The notes under the pieces: model-generated | The model's database searches: none | What the model was told of the DNA's origin: nothing | The model's input: only the letters and a program-made list of their open reading frames with translations | Source of the DNA: Cacconaster sp033811195 | Lineage (GTDB): Bacteria > Bacteroidota > Bacteroidia > Bacteroidales > UBA932 | Reading direction: 5' to 3' | DNA: 22,847 nt | Assembly (NCBI GenBank): GCA_033811195.1 | Contig: JAPXOZ010000023.1 | Span: 1 to 22,847 of the forward strand | Shown here: positions 16,985 to 22,847 of the stretch, piece after piece | Layout of the letters: each line of letters begins with the position of its first letter | Position numbering within the stretch: position 1 is the first letter of the stretch | Translations under genes and position numbers: made by a program

Positions 16985-17012
16985 AGAATATAACAACGAA
17001 AAAGATACAACA

Positions 17013-18185
17013 ATGAGCGACAGAAGACAATTTTTGAAGGCTGCCGGCCTGATGACCGCAGCAGCTGCATTCTGGCATCCGAGAGATCTTTTCGCTGCTA
17101 ACGCAGCAAAAAAGAGGAAGGTTGCTGACAATAAGCTCGATCTCCAGTGGGAGAACTTCATGGGCAAAATGAAATACACTTTCACCATTTCAGGATCATC
17201 AAGGACAACAACACCCATAGTGATAAGCCGTATCACCTGGAATGAATACACCGGTTACGGTGAGGCAGCAATGCCCCCTTACCTGGGCGAGACACAGGCC
17301 TCAGTACATGAATTTCTCAAAAAAGTGGCTGAAAATGTACTGCCTAAGTTTGACAACCCCTTCCTCATCGAAGATATAATGGTGGAAGTGGACAAACTGG
17401 CTACCAACAACACCGCAGCCAAAGCTGCAGTGGATATTGCCCTACACGACCTTGTGGGTAACATTATAGGTCAACCCTGGTGGAAGATCTGGGGATTCAA
17501 TCCCGATGACGCTCCCCACACTTGTTATACCATCGGTTACGATGCCAGTGACGATGTAGTAAATGAGAAAATAGAGGAGGCTTCCTGGACAAAAATACTG
17601 AAAGTCAAGCTCGGAATGACGGAAAAAGAGGACAAGAGAATGATCAACCTTATCAGGGCCAAGACTGACACCGTCATCTGTATTGACGCCAATCAGGGCT
17701 GGAAAGACAAACACTACGCACTGGACATGGTCAACTGGCTTGCGGAGAGAAATGTCAATATGATCGAACAACCGATGCCCAAACTATTGATTGAAGAGAC
17801 AGCCTGGTTGACAGAGCGCAGCCCTCTGCCCATTATCGCAGACGAAGCTTGCCAGCGCTTGACTGATATCCCCAAACTTAAGGGCGTATACCACGGCATC
17901 AATATCAAACTGATGAAGTGCACAGGAATGCGCGAAGCAAGAGAAATGGTCTCACTTGCAAACGCTCTCCATATGAAAATTATGGTAGGATGTATGACTG
18001 AGACCTCCGTAGCCATTTCAGCGGCGGCCCAGATTGCACCGAAGGTTGAATGGGCCGATCTTGATGGCAACTATCTCATTGCAAATGACTGCTTCGATGG
18101 AATGAAACTGGTGGATGGACGCATCACCCTGGAGGATAAGCCCGGTCTTGGTCTTACCAAGAAGCCCGGCATCATATCTTTGTAA
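17013..18185 (+). CDS. L-Ala-D/L-Glu dipeptide epimerase (enolase superfamily) with Tat signal
   Basis: The 390-residue enzyme converts L-Ala-D-Glu to L-Ala-L-Glu, allowing use of murein peptides. The N terminus DRRQFLKAAG followed by a hydrophobic stretch is a twin-arginine export signal. The mandelate racemase/muconate-lactonizing barrel carries the acid-base pair Lys197-x-Lys199 (LKVKLG) and Lys299 (INIKLM), and metal ligands Asp225 (CIDANQGW), Glu252 (IEQPMP) and Asp277 (IADEAC). It also has an Asp349-x-Asp351 motif (ADLDGN), which in this family binds the dipeptide amino group. The last point supports dipeptide epimerase over other superfamily members. It is cotranscribed with the NlpC/P60 gene. 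It is odd in being exported, as the classical Bacillus and E. coli enzymes are cytoplasmic. Confidence 0.92.
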   Translation: MSDRRQFLKAAGLMTAAAAFWHPRDLFAANAAKKRKVADNKLDLQWENFMGKMKYTFTISGSSRTTTPIVISRITWNEYTGYGEAAMPPYLGETQASVHEFLKKVAENVLPKFDNPFLIEDIMVEVDKLATNNTAAKAAVDIALHDLVGNIIGQPWWKIWGFNPDDAPHTCYTIGYDASDDVVNEKIEEASWTKILKVKLGMTEKEDKRMINLIRAKTDTVICIDANQGWKDKHYALDMVNWLAERNVNMIEQPMPKLLIEETAWLTERSPLPIIADEACQRLTDIPKLKGVYHGINIKLMKCTGMREAREMVSLANALHMKIMVGCMTETSVAISAAAQIAPKVEWADLDGNYLIANDCFDGMKLVDGRITLEDKPGLGLTKKPGIISL

Positions 18186-18209
18186 AAATCATTTTTAATA
18201 TTACCTTTG
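18179..18209 (+). promoter_or_regulatory. Promoter of the 92-residue gene
   Basis: TTTG (18179-18182), 19 bp, then TACCTTTG (18202-18209) is a perfect consensus match. The -33 box covers the last sense codon of the epimerase gene. A ribosome binding site AAGGA (18223-18227) precedes the ATG at 18236. Confidence 0.75.
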
Positions 18210-18235
18210 CGCCCAAATTAAAAAGGAATATAGAT

Positions 18236-18514
18236 ATGAATCTGAGAGTTATCAAGAAAGACATCGAGTTTCTTATCGGAGATTTTGTTGAAGATTGTCT
18301 GCTTTTTGCGATGCTGCATCCTGACAAAGATCTTAAAGGTGTGGAAAACCTAATAGAAAAGGCCAGTGATCTCGCTGACGGCCTCTTTTACAGAGTCAAT
18401 CATCCTGACAAGAGCAGTAAAAAGGCAATAAAAGCACATTATAAAGCAGTAAGTCATGATCTGATCAAAGGTCTGGACGGCCTCTGTGAGGAACTATCGG
18501 CTCTTGCAAAGTAG
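18236..18514 (+). CDS. Small cytoplasmic protein of unknown function (92 residues)
   Basis: I do not recognise a family. The product begins MNLRVIKKDIEFLIGDFVED and is predicted to be soluble and largely helical, with no signal peptide, membrane segment or Cys-pair metal site. It is rich in Lys, Asp, Leu and Ala and contains two similar short stretches, MLHPDKD and VNHPDKS. The gene is certainly real. It has a perfect promoter at 18179-18209, a Shine-Dalgarno AAGGA 8 bases before the ATG (such sites are uncommon in this phylum), and a strong terminator 35 bp after the stop. It is therefore expressed independently of the epimerase upstream and is probably well expressed. Function cannot be inferred from the neighbours. 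Confidence 0.8.
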   Translation: MNLRVIKKDIEFLIGDFVEDCLLFAMLHPDKDLKGVENLIEKASDLADGLFYRVNHPDKSSKKAIKAHYKAVSHDLIKGLDGLCEELSALAK

Positions 18515-18549
18515 GCTTTCTTACCGGAAAGTTCTCCATGGAGCTTGTC

Positions 18550-18590
18550 AAACGACAACGGGGTTGATATTGTCAGCCCCGTTGTCGTTT
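18550..18590. terminator. Strong intrinsic terminator after the 92-residue gene
   Basis: An 18-bp stem (18550-18567 with 18573-18590; core ACGACAACGGGG with CCCCGTTGTCGT) closes a 5-base loop and ends in a T-run (18588-18592). It also faces the end of the convergent minus-strand gene at 18644 and may stop that transcript too. Confidence 0.85.
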
Positions 18591-18643
18591 TTATAACCAC
18601 AAGGATAGATCGGGTGGTTACGAAAATCAATTTAGGATAAGAA

Positions 18644-19672
18644 TTATTTCCAGAATTGCCACCATTTGCGAGCAACAGACTTTGAATTTAGCTCCTGTTG
18701 CCGACCCGAATCATTCCGGTCATCATCTTTCAGAGCGACTTCTCTCTGGAGAGGTTCCCTCTCCTCCATCTTCTTCTCGAGTCGCTCAACTATAGGTTTG
18801 AAAAAATCGTGGATCGGATCACAGATCCTCATTTCATCTTCAGTGCGTGGATTGGTAATCCTACCATTAATCCCGAGAATGTTGCCCGAATCAAAATTGA
18901 TGGTTAGATACCAGTTACCCGCCCCCTCCGGCGGAGTGAGATCCTCATAAGTGTTATCCACTTTCATAGCGGCAACAAACTGTCTCAGTCTCTCCAGATC
19001 CTCAACATCAAGAGGTATAGGGGAAGAATTGTCATACCCACTGCCTTTATTAAAATATATTGTTGGGGCCTCCGTTGTAGCATCCACATAATAGCAGACA
19101 CGGCCATAGTAATCGGGTTGCCAGTCAAACCTAAACCTCGTCATTTTGCCGGCAACGAGTATCCACTCCTCCTCTCCTGTACCGCAACTGGAGTCAAAGG
19201 AGAGAATACTATCCACTTCGCCCGACATCTTTTCCCACTTCTCAAAGTAGTTTTTCAAAGCATCAAACGCAGCTGCGCCTCCACGTGGATATCTTAAAGT
19301 ACCACGGGCACGAACAGTGAATCCATATTCATATTTGAGATTAAAATACCACGAATCTGCATCCAAAACCCTGATACGAGGTTCATACCTCCCTTTGTAT
19401 GAGGTCATATTATGCTCATCGATAATGGCCTGGAGTTCGCTAAACACGGTAGAGTCTGAAGTTATGATCCTTTTTTGGTCGGGAAAATCCTCGTTTATGA
19501 GAATTTCAATCTTGCCATCATCCATACGGGAAACCTGGTATGAAAAACCTGAAAACTGTCTCATCCCACCGATAACACCATAATAAAAATAGTTCAAAGC
19601 GCCCCTGTCATTTGCGGCAGTACCAAATAAATTCGTCATAACAAGCAATAATATTAGCAATAACCTCTTCAT
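18644..19672 (-). CDS. Secreted protein of unknown function with two internal repeats
   Basis: The 342-residue product has a signal peptide (MKRLLLILLL...NLFGTAA) and no other membrane segment. I do not recognise a named family. Two halves, about residues 24-147 and 170-300, look homologous. Each has a beta-rich start (MRQFSGFSYQV / MTRFRFDWQPD), a helix before an aromatic strand (SWYFNLKYEYG / NWYLTINFDSG), a GxxxxxP turn (GTLRYPR / GRITNPR) and a closing helix (YFEKWEK / IVERLEK). The C-terminal tail is charged and ends KWWQFWK, an aromatic-basic motif that might contact membrane. The gene is monocistronic, preceded by an exact -7 box at 19687-19694 and convergent with the 92-residue gene. 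A periplasmic or outer-surface location is inferred from the signal peptide only. Confidence 0.85.
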   Translation of the reverse strand: MKRLLLILLLVMTNLFGTAANDRGALNYFYYGVIGGMRQFSGFSYQVSRMDDGKIEILINEDFPDQKRIITSDSTVFSELQAIIDEHNMTSYKGRYEPRIRVLDADSWYFNLKYEYGFTVRARGTLRYPRGGAAAFDALKNYFEKWEKMSGEVDSILSFDSSCGTGEEEWILVAGKMTRFRFDWQPDYYGRVCYYVDATTEAPTIYFNKGSGYDNSSPIPLDVEDLERLRQFVAAMKVDNTYEDLTPPEGAGNWYLTINFDSGNILGINGRITNPRTEDEMRICDPIHDFFKPIVERLEKKMEEREPLQREVALKDDDRNDSGRQQELNSKSVARKWWQFWK

Positions 19673-19686
19673 AAGCTTTCACCGAA

Positions 19687-19694
19687 CAAAGATA
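19687..19694 (-). promoter_or_regulatory. -7 box for the secreted-protein gene
   Basis: TATCTTTG on the minus strand is an exact TAnnTTTG match, 14 bp before the ATG at 19672. No TTTG is present at the -33 distance, where the repeat-like sequence begins. Confidence 0.5.
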
Positions 19695-19727
19695 GATAAA
19701 AAGTAATTAGTATGGAGTATGGAGTGA

Positions 19728-19754
19728 GTAGTATGTAGTATGTAGTATGTAGTA
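19728..19754. repeat. 7-bp tandem repeat, about 3.9 copies
   Basis: GTAGTAT is repeated at 19728, 19735 and 19742, with a partial copy from 19749. The complement, ACTACATACT, also occurs at 19931-19940 and 19977-19986 within the 39-bp array, so the two blocks are in loose inverted orientation. Confidence 0.85.
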
Positions 19755-19872
19755 AAAGAGTGGGTGAGTAATATATTTTGCTGCCGGATGTTATGTCAAA
19801 TTTTGGCAATTGCTATTCTGTTAGCCGTTATCTACTAGATTTAGGCACCACACACCCACACTACCAACTACA

Positions 19873-19989
19873 AACTAAAAACTTGCTCCTTACTACACAC
19901 TCGGAACTCGGAACTAAAAATTTGCTCCTCACTACATACTCAGAACTCAGAACTAAAGACTTATTCAAAACTACACACTACATACTTAA
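19873..19989. repeat. 39-bp tandem repeat, three full copies plus a partial fourth
   Basis: Units lie at 19873-19911, 19912-19950 and 19951-19989. Each starts AACTAAA, and a fourth partial unit begins at 19990 and runs into the terminator. Units 1 and 2 are close (both contain TTGCTCCT and a doubled GGAACTC or AGAACTC word). Unit 3 is more diverged. The units abut without spacers. Confidence 0.85.
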
Positions 19990-19993
19990 AACT

Positions 19994-20019
19994 AAAAAAC
20001 GGCCCGTGGGCCGTTTTTT
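19994..20019 (-). terminator. Intrinsic terminator of pnp
   Basis: CGGCC (20000-20004) pairs with GGCCG (20009-20013), flanked by A6 and T6 that extend the stem. It is one base from the pnp stop, and on the minus strand a T-run follows. The symmetry would also allow plus-strand termination. Confidence 0.85.
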
Positions 20020-20020
20020 A

Positions 20021-22279
20021 CTACTTTCTTCCTTTGTTGAAATCTTTACGGAATCCACCTTTACGATCGCCGCGATCGCCACCGCCGTTGTGACCGCCGT
20101 GAGGACGGGGACCTGAAGGACGAGGCCTGCGTACAGGCTCCACATAACCTTCGGGCTTCTCCAAAAGGGCCCTACGGGAAAGACGGAGTTTGTTGGTTTT
20201 GGGATCAATCTCAATAAGTTTGACCTCAACCTCGTCACCGAGCTTGAAGAGATCTTCCACCTTCTCTGTCTTGCCCCAATCCATCTCTGAAATGTGCAGC
20301 AAACCATCTTTTCCGGGGAGAATTTCCACAAACGCACCGAACTCAACAATTGATACCACTTTACCTTTGTAAATTTCACCCACTTCGGGAACTGCTATTA
20401 TGGCTTTTATGCGATCCAATGCAGCATCCATCTTCTCCTTATCAACTCCGAAAATGTCCACCAGACCAATAGGTTCTCCCTTATCATCCTTGGACTCGGT
20501 AATGGTAATACTGGTATCGGTTTGCTTCTGAATATCCTGAATAACCTCGCCACCCTTGCCGATAATTGCACCTATAAATTCACCGGGAACCACAATCTGA
20601 ATAATGCGCGGCACATGGGGTTTGTACTCTGCACGGGGCTCAGAGATAGTTTTGAGCATTTCATTCAAAATATGGGTACGGCCCTGACGTGCCTGCTCAA
20701 GTGCCTTTTCCAACACCTCATAAGAGAGACCATCAACTTTGATGTCCATTTGAGTGGCCGTGATACCATCTTTGGTTCCGGCCACCTTGAAGTCCATATC
20801 TCCGAGGTGGTCCTCGTCACCGAGAATGTCTGAAAGGATAGCATATTTACCGGATTCAGTATCTGAAATCAGACCCATAGCGATGCCTGAAACAGGCTTG
20901 GAAATTTTCACACCGCAATCCATAAGCGCAAGAGAACTCGCACATACGGTAGCCATCGAAGAGGAACCGTTGGATTCGAGTATATCTGACACTACACGTA
21001 CTGCATAGGGATTATCTTCACCTACCGGCACAACCTCCTTGAGTGCCCTAAATGCGAGATTTCCATGACCTACCTCTCTGCGGCTAACACCACGGGATGC
21101 TTTAGCTTCGCCGGTAGAGAAGGGAGGGAAATTATAATGAAGTACAAACTGGTCGGTGCCCTGAGTAAGTACTTCGTCTCTCTCCTTCATATCGTCCTTA
21201 GTGCCGAGAGTTACCGTAGTAAGCGACTGGGTCTCTCCTCTGGTGAAAATGGCTGAACCATGAGCGCCGGGAAGGTAATCTACCTCACACCAAATGGGAC
21301 GGACCTCATCGCTCTTACGACCATCGAGACGAATTCCCTCGTCGAGAATCATACGGCGCATAGCCTTTTTCTCAATGGCAGTGAAGTATCTTGCAACCAT
21401 GATGGCTTTCTCTTCTCTCTCTTCTTCGGGGAGAGTCTCGAGAAACTCCTGGTGGAGCGCCTCAAACTGATCGGTACGAGTATGTTTGTCACTGCCGCTC
21501 TTTGCGATTGCATAACATCTGTCATAGCAATATTCCCAGGCAGCCTTTTCGACTGCTTCATCATCTGTCTCATGGCAAAATTCGCGTTTTATCTCTTTGC
21601 CCACCTCTTTCTCTAGTTCTTTCTGCACCAAGCAGTGCTTTTTAATCTCTGTATGAGCAAATTTGATAGCTTCGAGCATATCTGCCTCGCTAACCTCTTT
21701 CATTTCACCTTCCACCATCATTATGTTTTCGTAAGTGGCGGCCACCATGATATCCATATCAGCCTTTTCCAGCTGCTCGAAGGTGGGGTTGATACAGAAT
21801 TTGCCATCTATACGTGCGACGCGCACCTCGGAGATGGGGCCATCGAAGGGTATGTCACTCACTGCGAGAGCGGCTGAAGCTGCAAGTCCTGCAAGCGCGT
21901 CAGGCATATCAACTCCGTCAGCTGAGATCAGGTTAACTGTCACAAATACCTCTGCATGGAATTTTTCCGGGAATAGAGGACGAAGCGCCCTGTCAATAAG
22001 GCGTGCTACAAGTATCTCATAATCTGAAGGTCTACCCTCTCTTTTCATAAAACCACCCGGATAACGGCCCGCTGCGGCATATTTTTCTTTATATTCAACT
22101 TGAAGAGGCATAAAATCAACATCTTCTTTGGCCTCTTTTGCACATGTAACGGCAGCCAACAACATGGTCTTGCCCATTTTTACTACTACCGAGCCGTCGG
22201 CCTGCTTGGCCAGTTTACCGGTCTCAATTTCTATTGTCCTTCCGTCGGACAATTGGATGGTTTTCTTAATAACATTCAT
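20021..22279 (-). CDS. pnp: Polyribonucleotide nucleotidyltransferase (PNPase)
   Basis: PNPase degrades RNA 3' to 5' by phosphorolysis in the cytoplasm. The 752-residue protein has the complete domain order. A first RNase PH domain (about 10-220) includes GRYPGGFMKREGRPS. An all-helical linker follows, then a second, catalytic RNase PH domain (about 315-550) with GEDNPYAVRVVSDILESNGS and the acidic active-site segment GDEDHLGDMDFKVAGT (487-502). A KH domain (about 555-620) has the GKGG loop at 574-577, and an S1 domain (about 632-702) contains GAFVEILPGKDGLLHISEM. The C-terminal tail (about 717-752) is rich in Gly, Arg, Pro and Lys and probably adds RNA binding; it makes the protein longer than the E. 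coli enzyme. It lies downstream of rpsO in the classical order, separated by a terminator. The ATG at 22279 has GGAA about 8 bases upstream. Confidence 0.98.
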   Translation of the reverse strand: MNVIKKTIQLSDGRTIEIETGKLAKQADGSVVVKMGKTMLLAAVTCAKEAKEDVDFMPLQVEYKEKYAAAGRYPGGFMKREGRPSDYEILVARLIDRALRPLFPEKFHAEVFVTVNLISADGVDMPDALAGLAASAALAVSDIPFDGPISEVRVARIDGKFCINPTFEQLEKADMDIMVAATYENIMMVEGEMKEVSEADMLEAIKFAHTEIKKHCLVQKELEKEVGKEIKREFCHETDDEAVEKAAWEYCYDRCYAIAKSGSDKHTRTDQFEALHQEFLETLPEEEREEKAIMVARYFTAIEKKAMRRMILDEGIRLDGRKSDEVRPIWCEVDYLPGAHGSAIFTRGETQSLTTVTLGTKDDMKERDEVLTQGTDQFVLHYNFPPFSTGEAKASRGVSRREVGHGNLAFRALKEVVPVGEDNPYAVRVVSDILESNGSSSMATVCASSLALMDCGVKISKPVSGIAMGLISDTESGKYAILSDILGDEDHLGDMDFKVAGTKDGITATQMDIKVDGLSYEVLEKALEQARQGRTHILNEMLKTISEPRAEYKPHVPRIIQIVVPGEFIGAIIGKGGEVIQDIQKQTDTSITITESKDDKGEPIGLVDIFGVDKEKMDAALDRIKAIIAVPEVGEIYKGKVVSIVEFGAFVEILPGKDGLLHISEMDWGKTEKVEDLFKLGDEVEVKLIEIDPKTNKLRLSRRALLEKPEGYVEPVRRPRPSGPRPHGGHNGGGDRGDRKGGFRKDFNKGRK

Positions 22280-22281
22280 TA

Positions 22282-22309
22282 TTTCCGCTAAAATTATATT
22301 GTTTCCGCT
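22282..22309 (-). repeat. Direct repeat in the pnp leader
   Basis: AGCGGAAA (mRNA sense) occurs at 22309-22302 and again at 22289-22282, a 20-bp period, the second copy ending 3 bases before the start codon. The near copy probably serves as a ribosome binding site. The role of the other is unknown. Confidence 0.5.
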
Positions 22310-22336
22310 GTATAAATTGTTTTTTTAATAAAAAAA

Positions 22337-22364
22337 GAGACCGCTTTAAAAACACGGCGGTCTC
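22337..22364 (-). terminator. Intrinsic terminator of rpsO
   Basis: On the minus strand GAGACCGC (22364-22357) pairs with GCGGTCTC (22344-22337) around a 12-base loop, followed directly by a run of T (22336-22330). It lies 19 bases after the rpsO stop and separates rpsO from pnp. Confidence 0.85.
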
Positions 22365-22383
22365 CATTTTTTTCCTATTTGTA

Positions 22384-22659
22384 TTATCTGCGAAGGTTGA
22401 GGGCCTTCAAAATTTCACGGTATCTCTCAATGTCGGTATCCCTTAGGTAGTCGAGTAACTGACGTCTCTTACCTACAAGTCTGAGGAGCGAACGTTGGGT
22501 GTTGTGATCCTTGCGGTTCCTCTTCAGGTGTTCGGTAAGGTGAGCGATACGGTAGGAAAACAAAGCAACTTGACTCTCAGGTGAGCCGGTGTCAACATTA
22601 GACTTCCCGTATTTGCTGAAGATCTCTTGCTTTTTGTCGGCTGATAAATAATCGGACAT
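22384..22659 (-). CDS. rpsO: 30S ribosomal protein S15
   Basis: The 91-residue protein binds 16S rRNA early in small-subunit assembly. The length and motifs match S15: DTGSPESQVALFSYRIAHLTEHLK, then KDHNTQRSLLRLVGKRRQLLDYL, ending YREILKALNLRR. The start at 22659 (MSDYLSADKK) lies about 50 bases from a perfect promoter. The gene is followed by its own terminator and then pnp, as in many bacteria. Confidence 0.98.
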   Translation of the reverse strand: MSDYLSADKKQEIFSKYGKSNVDTGSPESQVALFSYRIAHLTEHLKRNRKDHNTQRSLLRLVGKRRQLLDYLRDTDIERYREILKALNLRR

Positions 22660-22712
22660 AAATGCAAAAAATTAATTGTTTTTAAAAAATGTGTTCTCGT
22701 TTTTAGAGTGCG

Positions 22713-22743
22713 CAAAGGTAACTAATATTTTTTAGTTTGCAAA
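22713..22743 (-). promoter_or_regulatory. Promoter of rpsO
   Basis: On the minus strand TTTG (22743-22740), 19 bp, then TACCTTTG (22720-22713) is a perfect Bacteroidota promoter. The -33 box is half of the palindrome TTTGCAAA (22736-22743). Confidence 0.75.
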
Positions 22744-22752
22744 AAAATCCCT

Positions 22753-22760
22753 TATCTTTG
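22753..22760 (+). promoter_or_regulatory. -7 box for tRNA-Pro
   Basis: TATCTTTG is an exact TAnnTTTG match, 12 bp before the mature tRNA start. The only TTTG nearby (22736-22739) is too close, so the -33 box is probably the T-run near 22729. Confidence 0.5.
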
Positions 22761-22772
22761 CAACCTATTATT

Positions 22773-22845
22773 CGGGAAGTGGCGCAGTTGGCAGCGCGCT
22801 GCGTTCGGGACGCAGAGGTCGGGTGTTCGAGTCACCTCTTCCCGA
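22773..22845 (+). tRNA. tRNA-Pro (anticodon CGG)
   Basis: A complete 73-base cloverleaf is present. The acceptor stem is CGGGAAG with CTTCCCG, discriminator A. The D arm is GCGC-AGTTGGCA-GCGC. The anticodon arm is CTGCG-TTCGGGA-CGCAG, anticodon CGG at 22805-22807. The variable loop is AGGTC and the T arm is GGGTG-TTCGAGT-CACCT with one G-U pair. The anticodon arm and the C1-G72 pair are typical of tRNA-Pro. CCA is not encoded (ACT follows the acceptor), so it is added after transcription. Confidence 0.95.
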
Positions 22846-22847
22846 CT

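Larger units (their letters stand above)
19673..20020. other. Repeat-rich intergenic region between the secreted-protein gene and pnp
   Basis: This 348-bp stretch holds a -7 box for the minus-strand gene on its left, a 7-bp tandem repeat (19728-19754), a 39-bp tandem repeat (19873-19989) and the pnp terminator (19994-20019). A 112-codon frame crosses it on the plus strand but is mostly translated repeat and runs into pnp, so I do not call a gene. Confidence 0.7.

Noticed and set aside
19873..19989. Possible CRISPR array
   Set aside because: The units abut directly with no unique spacers, they diverge from one another, and no cas gene is nearby.
19778..20116. A plus-strand open frame of 112 codons across the repeat region
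   Set aside because: Its body is the translated 39-bp repeat, it overlaps the end of pnp antisense, and it has no promoter or signal. The openness follows from the period being a multiple of three.

Overview
This window looks like a chromosomal segment from a member of the order Bacteroidales (phylum Bacteroidota). Three things point there: two SusC/SusD-type outer-membrane nutrient-uptake pairs, repeated Bacteroidota-type promoters (a -33 TTTG or TTG, 19-20 bp, then a -7 TAnnTTTG), and a guaB / peptidyl-prolyl isomerase / OstA-like gene order that I recall from Bacteroides genomes. I cannot place it to genus from sequence alone.

Layout, left to right. (1) At 1-8362 two paralogous SusC/SusD pairs are transcribed divergently from a 329-bp intergenic region; the left SusD is cut by the window edge. 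No glycosidase, sensor or sigma/anti-sigma gene is visible beside them, so the substrate is unknown. (2) A hairpin at 8381-8412 separates them from a convergent minus-strand operon, read from right to left: guaB (IMP dehydrogenase), a PpiC-like lipoprotein, a SurA-like periplasmic chaperone/isomerase and a long OstA-like protein. Gaps are a few bases or less, and a strong promoter lies just upstream of guaB inside the 3' end of the next gene. This joins purine synthesis to outer-membrane biogenesis. (3) A YhcC-type radical SAM gene (minus) is divergent from an NlpC/P60 lipoprotein and a Tat-exported dipeptide epimerase (plus). Those two form a likely pathway for breaking down muropeptides outside the cytoplasm. 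(4) A 92-residue protein of unknown function has its own promoter, ribosome binding site and terminator. (5) A secreted protein of unknown function (minus) contains an internal duplication. (6) A 348-bp repeat-rich intergenic stretch follows, with a 7-bp tandem repeat and a 39-bp tandem repeat. (7) pnp and rpsO lie on the minus strand, each followed by an intrinsic terminator, and a complete tRNA-Pro(CGG) closes the window on the plus strand.

Most of the window is conserved housekeeping or outer-membrane content. I found no defence system, CRISPR array, insertion sequence or phage. The most unusual signal is a low-complexity repeat vocabulary built on ACTC, GAACT and ATACT words. It forms the 39-bp tandem array beside pnp, and a related form appears inside the OstA-like coding region, where one 10-mer occurs five times and is read in two different frames. 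Other points worth a second look are the divergent SusC paralogues with a shared inverted repeat between them, the exported peptidase/epimerase pair, the duplicated secreted protein and the well-delimited 92-residue gene.
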